Shown: piece by piece, positions 57,825 to 64,000 of the stretch | How the letters are laid out: each line of letters begins with the position of its first letter | Numbering within the stretch: position 1 is the first letter of the stretch | From: Lactiplantibacillus plantarum EGD-AQ4 | GTDB lineage: Bacteria > Bacillota > Bacilli > Lactobacillales > Lactobacillaceae | Length of the DNA: 64,000 nucleotides | Reading direction: 5' to 3' | NCBI RefSeq assembly: GCF_000463075.2 | Contig: NZ_AVAQ01000045.1 | Span: 86,055 to 150,054, forward strand | Made by a program: the position numbers and the translations under genes | Notes under the pieces: generated by a model | Told to the model about the DNA's origin: nothing | The model's input: only the letters and a program-made list of their open reading frames with translations | Databases searched by the model: none

Positions 57825-58556
57825 TTAATGAAAATAGTGGCGAATCGTTTCAAGCGCGGCGTTTGACATGATTTTTTCACCATGTTCAAGCAACACGTCA
57901 GCTGAGATATTCGCTAAGTGGGCATATTCTAAGGCAACCGCAACGTCATCCTTAATGGTTGCCGTTGAAGATTGATCAACGAAGAAGACCAATTCTAGAT
58001 AATATTGATCACGGTACTTAAACAAGTTGGAAGCCAAACCTTCTGGCCGGAATAATTGTGCTAGTGAGACCAAGTCTTCAAATTGGTCAAATTTTAACAC
58101 ATATTCTTTCGTCGGCGTATCAGGATCATCGATATATGGATCTAAATCGTTGGTATCCTTAGTCGGATTATGACTAACACCTTGTCCATCTTCCACTCGA
58201 TTTGTATCGGTCTGCATTAGCTTGCGTTTCAAGTAATCCGAGACGTCATCTTGTGAATCACCATCGTCCGACTGATTTGGCGACTGGGTCGCTTTGGCAA
58301 TCGTATCTTGTAAATTATCACTATTTTTACTAATAAATAATTCTAGGCCATTACGGTTCGGTAGTACTTGAAAAGTCACCGCATCGTTGTCTTGAAATTG
58401 ATGATCAACATCAACTTCCTCCAAGATGCTATAAAAGAAACTTTCAATTTGCTTATGATTCCCTAGTAAATCCAACACGCGTATCCCGCGCTCATTGAGA
58501 TCATCATTTCCAATAACGACGCGAATCGTATCTTCGTTGATGCGTTCCATCTCCAT
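57825..58556 (-). CDS. mecA: ClpC adaptor protein MecA
   Basis: MecA links substrates such as ComK/ComX to the ClpCP protease and switches on ClpC assembly. The 243-residue protein has the N-terminal substrate-binding part starting MEMERINEDTIRVVIGNDDL, an acidic variable linker (about 95-150), and the C-terminal ClpC-binding domain (EYVLKFDQFEDLVSLAQLF to the end). AGGGG precedes the ATG. It lies between spx and coiA, each with its own terminator region. Confidence 0.94.
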   Translation of the reverse strand: MEMERINEDTIRVVIGNDDLNERGIRVLDLLGNHKQIESFFYSILEEVDVDHQFQDNDAVTFQVLPNRNGLELFISKNSDNLQDTIAKATQSPNQSDDGDSQDDVSDYLKRKLMQTDTNRVEDGQGVSHNPTKDTNDLDPYIDDPDTPTKEYVLKFDQFEDLVSLAQLFRPEGLASNLFKYRDQYYLELVFFVDQSSTATIKDDVAVALEYAHLANISADVLLEHGEKIMSNAALETIRHYFH

Positions 58557-58650
58557 TACAGATCCACCCCTTTCTAAGTGTCAAGGGACATAATCACTAT
58601 CACAATTCTAACTTATTTTTCTTTATTGTAAAGTAATCTATCTGAAAATA

Positions 58651-58687
58651 CAAAAATTGGCCAATTAGTTAAGCTAACTAGCCAATC
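58651..58687 (-). terminator. Rho-independent terminator of spx
   Basis: GATTGGCTAGTTAG pairs with CTAATTGGCCAAT and is followed by five T on the minus strand, just after the spx stop. Confidence 0.8.
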
Positions 58688-58691
58688 ATCA

Positions 58692-59090
58692 TCACATATT
58701 TGCTAACTGTTGCGCCCGCAATAGTTCTAGTGTTCGAATTTTCCGTGGTAAAAAGCGTCGAATCTCATCTTCGTTATAGCCTACTTGCAACCGTTTCTCG
58801 TCCAACATAATCGGTCGGCGGAGCAAGCTCGGATCATGAGTAATCATATCAAATAATTCATTAAGTGATAAATCATTAATATCGACATTCAATCGTTGAA
58901 AGGCTTTTGAACGCGTTGAAATGATCTCCTCAGTCCCCGACTCCGTCAATTGTAAGATACGTTTGATATTCTCAATTGAAATTGGCTCAGTAAATAAATT
59001 GTGTTCTTGAAAATCAATGTCGTGTGTCTGTAACCAGGCCTTGGCTTTGCGACATGAGGTACAACTTGGTGCGGTATATAAAATAACCAT
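58692..59090 (-). CDS. spx: RNA polymerase-binding regulator Spx
   Basis: Spx binds the RNA polymerase alpha C-terminal domain and redirects transcription under thiol and heat stress. The 132-residue ArsC-fold protein keeps the redox CxxC at residues 10-13 (SCTSCRKA) and the [26 protein letters not shown] signature (spanning residues 90-115). GGAGG precedes the ATG. Its levels should be set by SpxH/ClpXP, whose adaptor gene lies nearby. Several spx paralogues are common in lactobacilli. Confidence 0.94.
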   Translation of the reverse strand: MVILYTAPSCTSCRKAKAWLQTHDIDFQEHNLFTEPISIENIKRILQLTESGTEEIISTRSKAFQRLNVDINDLSLNELFDMITHDPSLLRRPIMLDEKRLQVGYNEDEIRRFLPRKIRTLELLRAQQLANM

Positions 59091-59514
59091 ACTGGGTCCT
59101 CCTTGGCATCGTTAATCAATTTATATAACATAATTCATTATACGCTAGCGATATTTAATTGTGAATAGATTTAACAAAATTTATTCATTTAAAATTAACA
59201 TTTTAATGTACACAAACTTGTTATGTGTCTATTATAGTTAAAATAAATCGCTTTTATTATAAATTTTGTTATTAACAACATCGTACACAATTCACTTTTA
59301 CCTTATAATTTCAATAATCAGTTTACAGAAAACTGAACTTACCAGCTTATGATTCATTTAAGTGAACTGAATACTTCTAGCAACGCCCTTTATTATTGAC
59401 ACATGGCGTCCTCTCCGGCAGATTCACGTGTCTTGTCTTAAGTCCAGTCGTCTTCAAATGGCAGACGTCCTGCGACAGTCTGGTGTGACGCTTTAGATGC
59501 GATTAGTCGAAACG
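59091..59514. other. AT-rich promoter region and unexplained hairpin region upstream of spx
   Basis: Positions 59110-59340 are very AT-rich and probably hold the spx promoters. Positions 59395-59490 are GC-richer and carry inverted repeats (GACACATG at about 59398 with CACGTGTC at about 59429, and CAGAC with GTCTG at about 59462-59482). No reading frame with a ribosome site is seen in either part. A small RNA is possible but unproven. Confidence 0.3.
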
Positions 59515-59556
59515 CAAAAAGATGTACAGCGCCATCCATCAGCCGTACATCTTAAA
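59515..59556 (-). terminator. Rho-independent terminator of the metallo-hydrolase gene
   Basis: AAGATGTACGGC pairs with GCTGTACATCTT around a short loop, followed by five T on the minus strand. Confidence 0.8.
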
Positions 59557-59610
59557 AAATATTTGCTTGAAGCCCTCAATTAAGTCGCATTCCAGACGTA
59601 ATGTCCAACA

Positions 59611-60354
59611 TCACGCAAGTTCAAGTTGCAAAAATTTCTGGGCAACCACAACTTTAACGGCACTACCTGCTGCAGCTTGGGCTTCCTGACGTAACTGTTC
59701 AAACGGGACATCTTGTGGCAAATGTGTCAATAATAATTGTTTGACCTGGGCCTGTTTGGCAATTTCACCGGACTGTGCCGAGGTCATGTGCCAGATTTTA
59801 CCCGTTTTTTGCGCATCAAAGTTCGTATCAGTCATTAATAACTGAGCACCCTTGGCAAAATTAGCTAAATCAGGTAAATAAGCAGTATCTGCAGAGAAGA
59901 CTAACGTTTGACCTGTCGCACGTTCGACTAACTTGACCGCATAAGCTGGGACCGGATGCTTGGTCGGCAAAAAACTGACGTCAAATGGCCCAATCTCATT
60001 AACCGTTGATGGATCATAAGCTCGGCCTTCCGTTGCACCAGCCCAGGTTAAAGCACCGAAGTTCAATGGATCAGCAGTATGGCCATAGATTGGTAGCACG
60101 GGGACGTGCCGTTTGCCTTGGCGAAGTTGCCAATAATATTGCAATACCCCGACATCCGCAGTATGGTCATGGTGATAATGACTCAAAAGCACACTATCTA
60201 GTTGTAAGGGGTCTAAAACCTCCTCTAAGGCGTTTAACGCGCCTGAGCCACAATCGAGCAACAAATGGTAGTCTCCCGCTGTGATCAAGTAAGAACTCGT
60301 CCCAACCCCATCATATGGATAACCGCCATAGTAACCAAGCACTGTTAATTTCAT
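59611..60354 (-). CDS. Metallo-beta-lactamase-fold hydrolase
   Basis: This 247-residue protein has the metallo-beta-lactamase zinc motif HYHHDH (LLSHYHHDHTADVGVLQYY near residue 58), an early LLDCGSGALN, and later ligands in KHPVPAYAVKL, VFSADTAYL and LLLTHLPQD. This arrangement resembles the RNase Z/ElaC and phosphodiesterase-like group (cyclic nucleotide or tRNA end enzymes) but it is short. The substrate is unknown. The longest frame starts with TTG at 60372; GAAGGGA before ATG at 60354 (MKLTVLGYYGG) favours the shorter form. Confidence 0.88.
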   Translation of the reverse strand: MKLTVLGYYGGYPYDGVGTSSYLITAGDYHLLLDCGSGALNALEEVLDPLQLDSVLLSHYHHDHTADVGVLQYYWQLRQGKRHVPVLPIYGHTADPLNFGALTWAGATEGRAYDPSTVNEIGPFDVSFLPTKHPVPAYAVKLVERATGQTLVFSADTAYLPDLANFAKGAQLLMTDTNFDAQKTGKIWHMTSAQSGEIAKQAQVKQLLLTHLPQDVPFEQLRQEAQAAAGSAVKVVVAQKFLQLELA

Positions 60355-60495
60355 CTTCACTCTTCCCTTCAATTTTATCTTTCCACCCTATTCTAAACTA
60401 GGCTGAAGAAAAAATGAAACTAACAACTTAACATATTTTCAATTATTTTGAAAAAAACGTATAATAATAAGTGTAATAACTAAGGAGTGATATTG

Positions 60496-60996
60496 ATGAG
60501 TGGAAAGATTTCAGCAACATTTGGGACGCGTAAAATTCTTACCATGATCCAACAACAAAATGCCGATCGAGACTTGCTATTGATGCAAGCTAACGCCACT
60601 GAGGACCGGTACATGTTACTCGATTTGACTGGTGAAGAAACGGTCTTCTCTAGCCCCGTAACGTATGACGTTCTGCTTTCAAAAGGAACAGCAGATTGGC
60701 ATGGGATGACCAGCTTTATTTTCATCGACCTACCCGTTGAGGAACAAAAGGTCTTCAATTCAAAATTCAGCAGCTTCCGGCATGATTACAATAAGCCAGA
60801 TGGCCTCAAGCACTTTTGGATCCTCCGTAAATCCAAGAACGACGCAGCCTTTGTGATTGTCACTAATTGGCACAGTGATTCCGAGTATGCCGTTTGGTTA
60901 CGGAGTGAATCCTTCAAACCTTTTGCTAAATATATGAACTCAGATTATAGTTACCATGAAAGTCGGTATTCATTCGTCCGTTCATTAAAATCATAG
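60496..60996 (+). CDS. ABM-domain (TRAP/HmoB-like) protein
   Basis: This 166-residue protein looks like the TRAP/HmoB group: a variable N-terminal half and a C-terminal antibiotic-biosynthesis-monooxygenase (ferredoxin-like) fold with FIFIDLPVEEQKVFNSKFSS, FWILRKSKNDAAFVIVTNWH and WLRSESFKPFAKYM. HmoB degrades haem in Bacillus; TRAP in Staphylococcus has a disputed signalling role. Whether this one binds haem is not clear. AAGGAG lies eight bases before ATG at 60496; the GTG at 60487 is inside the ribosome site. Confidence 0.65.
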   Translation: MSGKISATFGTRKILTMIQQQNADRDLLLMQANATEDRYMLLDLTGEETVFSSPVTYDVLLSKGTADWHGMTSFIFIDLPVEEQKVFNSKFSSFRHDYNKPDGLKHFWILRKSKNDAAFVIVTNWHSDSEYAVWLRSESFKPFAKYMNSDYSYHESRYSFVRSLKS

Positions 60997-61009
60997 TCAA
61001 AATATGACT

Positions 61010-61043
61010 AAAAGTCGTTGCTACTATGCAACGACTTTTTTTG
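61010..61043 (+). terminator. Rho-independent terminator of the ABM-domain gene
   Basis: A perfect 11-bp stem (AAAGTCGTTGC with GCAACGACTTT) around a six-base loop is followed by a T run on the plus strand. Confidence 0.9.
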
Positions 61044-61170
61044 ACTGATTATTTAAATCACCTATTATGATGTGCGTTCACTTGCATAGTGGCAGTTTAA
61101 CACTAATAGAAGAAGTACGCCCATTCATACAATAGCTATTGTAAAACCTTAGTCTTTTAATAAAACGAAT

Positions 61171-61680
61171 TTATGACAATTTAAAAACTGATTTTTTTAA
61201 TACTTTCCATTCATCATAAGTCCAATCAGTAGGATCAAACAGCCTTTGCTTTTGTAAATATTCCTTTGCTTTCAATACTAACGGCGACGAATTTTCAATT
61301 GTAAGTTTCTCTAAAGGAATTCTGACCGCACCCAAAGCGTCCTGACCAATAAATTGAGAGACAGAATATTTTAAATCACCTGTACTACTAACAACTTCAT
61401 AGAAGACACAGATATGTTGATTATAACGCCAACGTTCATAAGACCACGGATATTTGAAACTTGTCACTCCCAATTGTGTAAACTTATCTGGCTCTAATCC
61501 TGTCTCTTCCTTGATTTCTCTCACAATGGCAGACTGCAACCCTTCCCCGTCTTCTAAACTACCACCTGGCAAGTCAAATCTATTGATATAAGGCCCGCCA
61601 TTTTTCTTAATTACAACCAAACCTTCATCGTTTCCGATAATGCCATACACGCCAAAAGCGCGATGAAATTTCTTAGCCAT
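61171..61680 (-). CDS. Nudix hydrolase
   Basis: This 169-residue protein has a perfect Nudix box, GGSLEDGEGLQSAIVREIKE plus ETGLE, at about residues 40-64. Nudix enzymes split nucleoside diphosphates linked to another group; the substrate is not predictable. AAGGAG precedes the ATG. The coding sequence is clearly more AT-rich and richer in Lys/Asn codons than its neighbours and it borders the tRNA array, so it may be a later arrival. Confidence 0.88.
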   Translation of the reverse strand: MAKKFHRAFGVYGIIGNDEGLVVIKKNGGPYINRFDLPGGSLEDGEGLQSAIVREIKEETGLEPDKFTQLGVTSFKYPWSYERWRYNQHICVFYEVVSSTGDLKYSVSQFIGQDALGAVRIPLEKLTIENSSPLVLKAKEYLQKQRLFDPTDWTYDEWKVLKKSVFKLS

Positions 61681-61873
61681 TCGTTTCTCCTTTTTATTGG
61701 TCTCCTTTTAACCAAATACCGCTAAACTTCTCAAAAACCGAGAAGCTTAGAACACTCTTTTTGTATTGAAAATAATCTGTAAAACATAAGTCAATACGGT
61801 CGGTTATTTAGGACTCACTCCAAAATTGTAGCGCCCAAAATCGCGGTTGTCGTGTTCAATCGAATTTTAAGCA
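61681..61873. other. Gap between the Nudix gene and the tRNA operon terminator
   Basis: The gap should contain the Nudix promoter. A short inverted repeat, AGAAGCTTAGAA next to AACTTCTC, is near 61730-61755. No gene is visible. Confidence 0.25.
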
Positions 61874-61906
61874 GAAAAAAAGACGCTATTCACAATGAAT
61901 AGCGTC
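61874..61906 (-). terminator. Rho-independent terminator of the rRNA/tRNA operon
   Basis: A perfect 10-bp stem (GACGCTATTC with GAATAGCGTC) with a five-base loop is followed by seven T on the minus strand, right after the last tRNA gene. Confidence 0.92.
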
Positions 61907-61911
61907 AACGA

Positions 61912-61986
61912 CGGTCCGTACGAGACTCGAACTCGTGATCTCCTGCGTGACAGGCAGGCGTCCTAAACCAACTAGACCAACGGACC
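61912..61986 (-). tRNA. tRNA-Asp (GTC), second copy in array
   Basis: The cloverleaf has acceptor GGTCCGT, T-arm GTTCGAGTC and anticodon loop CTGTCAC. CCA is not encoded. It is the last gene of the array and is nearly identical to the Asp gene at 62521. Confidence 0.95.
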
Positions 61987-61988
61987 AA

Positions 61989-62062
<74 letters not shown>

Positions 62063-62071
62063 ATAATATGA

Positions 62072-62144
62072 TGACCCCTACGGGATTCGAACCCATGTTA
62101 CTGCCGTGAAAGGGCAGTGTCTTAAACCACTTGACCAAGGGGTC
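62072..62144 (-). tRNA. tRNA-Glu (TTC)
   Basis: The acceptor is GACCCCT and the anticodon loop CTTTCAC. A substrate for MnmA, which is encoded in this window. Confidence 0.95.
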
Positions 62145-62164
62145 ATATTTGTAATATGGAACAA

Positions 62165-62252
62165 CGGAGAAGGAGGGATTCGAACCCTCGCACCGCTTGC
62201 GCGATCTATACCCTTAGCAGGGGCACCTCTTCAGCCACTTGAGTACTTCTCC
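62165..62252 (-). tRNA. tRNA-Ser (GCT)
   Basis: A class II tRNA with a long variable arm; acceptor GGAGAAG, anticodon loop CTGCTAA. Confidence 0.95.
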
Positions 62253-62256
62253 AAAA

Positions 62257-62331
<75 letters not shown>

Positions 62332-62336
62332 AAAAA

Positions 62337-62407
62337 AGCGGGTAACGAGAATCGGACTCGCGACAACAGCTTGGAAGGCTGTGGTTTTACCACTAAACTA
62401 TACCCGC
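62337..62407 (-). tRNA. tRNA-Gly (TCC)
   Basis: The acceptor is GCGGGTA and the anticodon loop CTTCCAA; the discriminator base is U. Confidence 0.95.
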
Positions 62408-62417
62408 ATAAGACAGA

Positions 62418-62490
62418 TGGCGCGGGACGGAATCGAACCGCCGACACATGGAGCTTCAATCCATTGCTCTACCGACTGAGCTACCGAGCC
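62418..62490 (-). tRNA. tRNA-Phe (GAA)
   Basis: The acceptor is GGCTCGG (one U-G pair) and the anticodon loop TTGAAGC. Confidence 0.95.
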
Positions 62491-62520
62491 ATTGTAGCCA
62501 TTTAGTAACTATTAACTTAA

Positions 62521-62595
62521 CGGTCCGTACGAGACTCGAACTCGTGATCTCCTACGTGACAGGCAGGCGTCCTAAACCAACTAGACCAACGGACC
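62521..62595 (-). tRNA. tRNA-Asp (GTC)
   Basis: The same as the Asp gene at 61912, except for one anticodon-stem change (a G-U pair here, G-C there). Confidence 0.95.
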
Positions 62596-62598
62596 AAA

Positions 62599-62672
<74 letters not shown>

Positions 62673-62678
62673 ATAATA

Positions 62679-62768
62679 AGGAGGATGAGAGATTCGAACT
62701 CTCGCGTGGTTTGACCCACCTGACGGTTTTCAAGACCGTTCCCTTCAGCCAGACTTGGGTAATCCTCC
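62679..62768 (-). tRNA. tRNA-Ser (TGA)
   Basis: A class II tRNA with a long variable arm; acceptor GGAGGAT, anticodon loop CTTGAAA. Confidence 0.93.
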
Positions 62769-62808
62769 ATAAAATGTAACTAGGAAATGTCCACTATTAA
62801 TTAGTAGA

Positions 62809-62882
62809 TGGACCTTGTAGGGCTCGAACCTACGACCGGACGGTTATGAGCCGTCTGCTCTAACCAACTGAGCTAAAGGTCC
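62809..62882 (-). tRNA. CAT-anticodon tRNA, probably Ile2 (lysidine-modified)
   Basis: The acceptor is GGACCTT and the loop CTCATAA. The body GGACCTTTAGCTCAGTTGG resembles tRNA-Ile2 of other firmicutes, whose C34 is changed to lysidine to read AUA. The other elongator CAT tRNA of the array looks like Met, which supports this. An elongator Met assignment cannot be excluded. Confidence 0.8.
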
Positions 62883-62897
62883 AAGCTCTTATTCCTA

Positions 62898-62971
62898 TCG
62901 CGGCAGGGGGAATCGAACCCTCGACCTCCCGGGTATGAACCGGACGCTCTAGCCAGCTGAGCTACACCGCG
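62898..62971 (-). tRNA. Elongator tRNA-Met (CAT)
   Basis: The body CGCGGTGTAGCTCAGCTGG and anticodon region GGTTCATACC match firmicute elongator Met. Confidence 0.88.
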
Positions 62972-63001
62972 ATGTGTTAAATAATCATAATGACTACTTA
63001 A

Positions 63002-63075
63002 TCGGGAAAACAGGATTCGAACCTGCGACCCCCTGGTCCCAAACCAGGTGCTCTACCAAGCTGAGCTATTTCCCG
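63002..63075 (-). tRNA. tRNA-Pro (TGG)
   Basis: The acceptor is CGGGAAA and the anticodon loop TTTGGGA. Confidence 0.95.
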
Positions 63076-63080
63076 TTATA

Positions 63081-63154
63081 TGCACCCAGTAGGAGTCGAA
63101 CCTACAACCTTCTGATTCGTAGTCAGACACTCTATCCAATTGCGCTATGGGTGC
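63081..63154 (-). tRNA. tRNA-Arg (ACG)
   Basis: The acceptor is GCACCCA and the anticodon loop CTACGAA; A34 should be deaminated to inosine. Confidence 0.95.
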
Positions 63155-63167
63155 TTCATAAAAAAAG

Positions 63168-63253
63168 TGCCGAGGACCGGGATCGAACCGGTACGGTTAT
63201 CACTAACCGCAGGATTTTAAGTCCTGTGCGTCTGCCAATTCCGCCACCCCGGC
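63168..63253 (-). tRNA. tRNA-Leu (TAA)
   Basis: A class II tRNA with a long variable arm; acceptor GCCGGGG, anticodon loop CTTAAAA. A likely TrmL substrate. Confidence 0.95.
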
Positions 63254-63267
63254 AACACTTGGAACAA

Positions 63268-63339
63268 AGCGGAAGACGGGATTCGAACCCGCGACCCCCA
63301 CCATGGCAAGGTGATGTTCTACCACTGAACTACTTCCGC
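63268..63339 (-). tRNA. tRNA-Gly (GCC)
   Basis: The acceptor is GCGGAAG and the anticodon loop TTGCCAT. Confidence 0.95.
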
Positions 63340-63355
63340 ATAAATATTCAGTTAA

Positions 63356-63428
63356 TGCCGACTAGAGGATTCGAACCTCCGACCCCCTGTTTACAAGACA
63401 GATGCTCTGCCAGCTGAGCTAAGTCGGC
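63356..63428 (-). tRNA. tRNA-Thr (TGT)
   Basis: The acceptor is GCCGACT and the anticodon loop CTTGTAA. Confidence 0.95.
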
Positions 63429-63522
63429 ATGACGATTAACACAACTATAACATCATATCATGCTCAGTCACATAAATCAACAATAACTTTTATGAACTTA
63501 TTTACTTATGAGCCGTAAACAA

Positions 63523-63595
63523 TGAGCCGTGACAGTCTCGAACTGTCGACCCTCTGATTAAAAGTCAGATGCTCTACCAACTGAGCTAACGGCTC
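63523..63595 (-). tRNA. tRNA-Lys (TTT)
   Basis: The acceptor is GAGCCGT and the anticodon loop CTTTTAA. A partial copy of its 3' end (ACGGCTCAT) lies at 63509-63517. Confidence 0.95.
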
Positions 63596-63599
63596 ATGA

Positions 63600-63672
63600 T
63601 GGAGGATACAGGGCTCGAACCTGTGACCCTCTGCTTGTAAGGCAGACGCTCTCCCAACTGAGCTAATCCTCC
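63600..63672 (-). tRNA. tRNA-Val (TAC)
   Basis: The acceptor is GGAGGAT and the anticodon loop CTTACAA. It follows the 5S gene by seven bases. Confidence 0.95.
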
Positions 63673-63678
63673 AAAATC

Positions 63679-63796
63679 GCATGGCAACGTCCTACCCTCG
63701 CAGGGAGCGATCCCCCAACTACTCTCGGCGCTAAGAAGCTTAACTTCTGTGTTCGACATGGGAACAGGTGTATCCTTCTCGCCATCATCGCCACAC
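63679..63796 (-). rRNA. rrf: 5S ribosomal RNA
   Basis: A region of about 117 bases begins TGTGGCGATGATGGCGAG and has the conserved CCCATGTCGAACACAGAAG loop. The ends are paired (GTGGCG with the 3' CGTTGCCATGC region). Terminal bases are approximate. It is the distal rRNA gene of an operon on the minus strand; no 16S or 23S is in the window. Confidence 0.95.
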
Positions 63797-63844
63797 TATT
63801 GAGACTAAATATTAAATTAATATTCATTTAACCTTGCGGTTAAA

Positions 63845-63917
63845 TGAGCCGTGACAGTCTCGAACTGTCGACCCTCTGATTAAAAGTCAGATGCTCTACC
63901 AACTGAGCTAACGGCTC
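63845..63917 (-). tRNA. tRNA-Lys (TTT), copy before the 5S gene
   Basis: Identical by eye to the Lys gene at 63523 and found on the far side of the 5S gene, part of a duplicated Val-Lys block. Confidence 0.95.
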
Positions 63918-63921
63918 GTGA

Positions 63922-63994
63922 TGGAGGATACAGGGCTCGAACCTGTGACCCTCTGCTTGTAAGGCAGACGCTCTCCCAACTGAGCTAATCCTCC
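63922..63994 (-). tRNA. tRNA-Val (TAC), copy before the 5S gene
   Basis: Identical by eye to the Val gene at 63600. The bases that follow to the window edge (AAAATC) match those between the other Val gene and the 5S gene. Confidence 0.95.
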
Positions 63995-64000
63995 AAAATC

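Overview
The window reads as chromosome from a low-to-moderate GC Gram-positive rod of the Lactobacillaceae, most likely Lactiplantibacillus plantarum or a close relative. The reasons are the complete firmicute division and cell-wall (dcw) cluster with sepF, yggT, ylmH and divIVA, the WxL/DUF916 surface proteins, the lactobacillus-type small proteins (DUF1831, DUF3397, DUF4044), the conserved spx-mecA-coiA-pepF-spxH-relQ-nadK neighbourhood, and strong AAGGAGG ribosome sites. No prophage, insertion sequence or CRISPR array is visible. This is inference from gene content, not from a database match.

Layout. Positions 1-8.9 kb hold the 5' part of recD2, a TPR protein, a histidine-phosphatase gene behind a structured leader, a three-gene WxL surface cluster and the potassium system ktrB-ktrA. 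Positions 10.1-15.7 kb carry the tRNA-thiolation genes (cysteine desulfurase, DUF1831 protein, mnmA), then nudF, a small membrane protein and mtnN, and dapF. Positions 15.8-18.5 kb hold an ABC exporter with its own LytTR regulator and DUF3021 membrane protein. Positions 18.7-36.1 kb are the dcw cluster, read right to left: mraZ, rsmH, ftsL, a PBP2x-type transpeptidase, mraY, murD, murG, divIB, ftsA, ftsZ, sepF, yggT, ylmH, divIVA, then ileS behind a T-box. Positions 36-51 kb are mixed housekeeping genes: a CorA-family transporter, ftsK, trmL, brnQ, rlmA, zinc-independent rpsN, a lactonase and cutC. Positions 51-61.7 kb hold relQ-nadK-rluD, then spxH, pepF, coiA, mecA and spx. Positions 61.9-64 kb are a dense array of 21 tRNA genes with one 5S rRNA, the distal end of an rRNA operon.

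How the genes work together. The dcw cluster couples lipid II synthesis (MraY, MurD, MurG) to septum assembly (FtsA, FtsZ, SepF, DivIB, FtsL, PBP). Its promoter region carries three TGGxx repeats with a 10-bp period, as expected for MraZ autoregulation. IscS-type desulfurase and MnmA jointly make 2-thiouridine in tRNA. MecA, SpxH and Spx form the ClpP-linked stress circuit.

The most unusual content is a family of four diverged, non-coding elements of 0.8-0.95 kb at about 9.1-10.0, 37.4-38.2, 44.2-45.1 and 50.3-51.1 kb. They have imperfect to perfect terminal inverted repeats. Their 5' domain folds into a multi-stem structure whose paired bases change together between copies, and they share no reading frame. 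Three of the four lie between converging genes. I could not match them to a family I know.

Two further intergenic regions, upstream of the phosphatase gene at 2.3-3.0 kb and between mraY and murD, also show nested pairing and may be cis-acting RNAs. Start codons were moved from the longest open frame wherever a Shine-Dalgarno sequence clearly pointed to an internal start.
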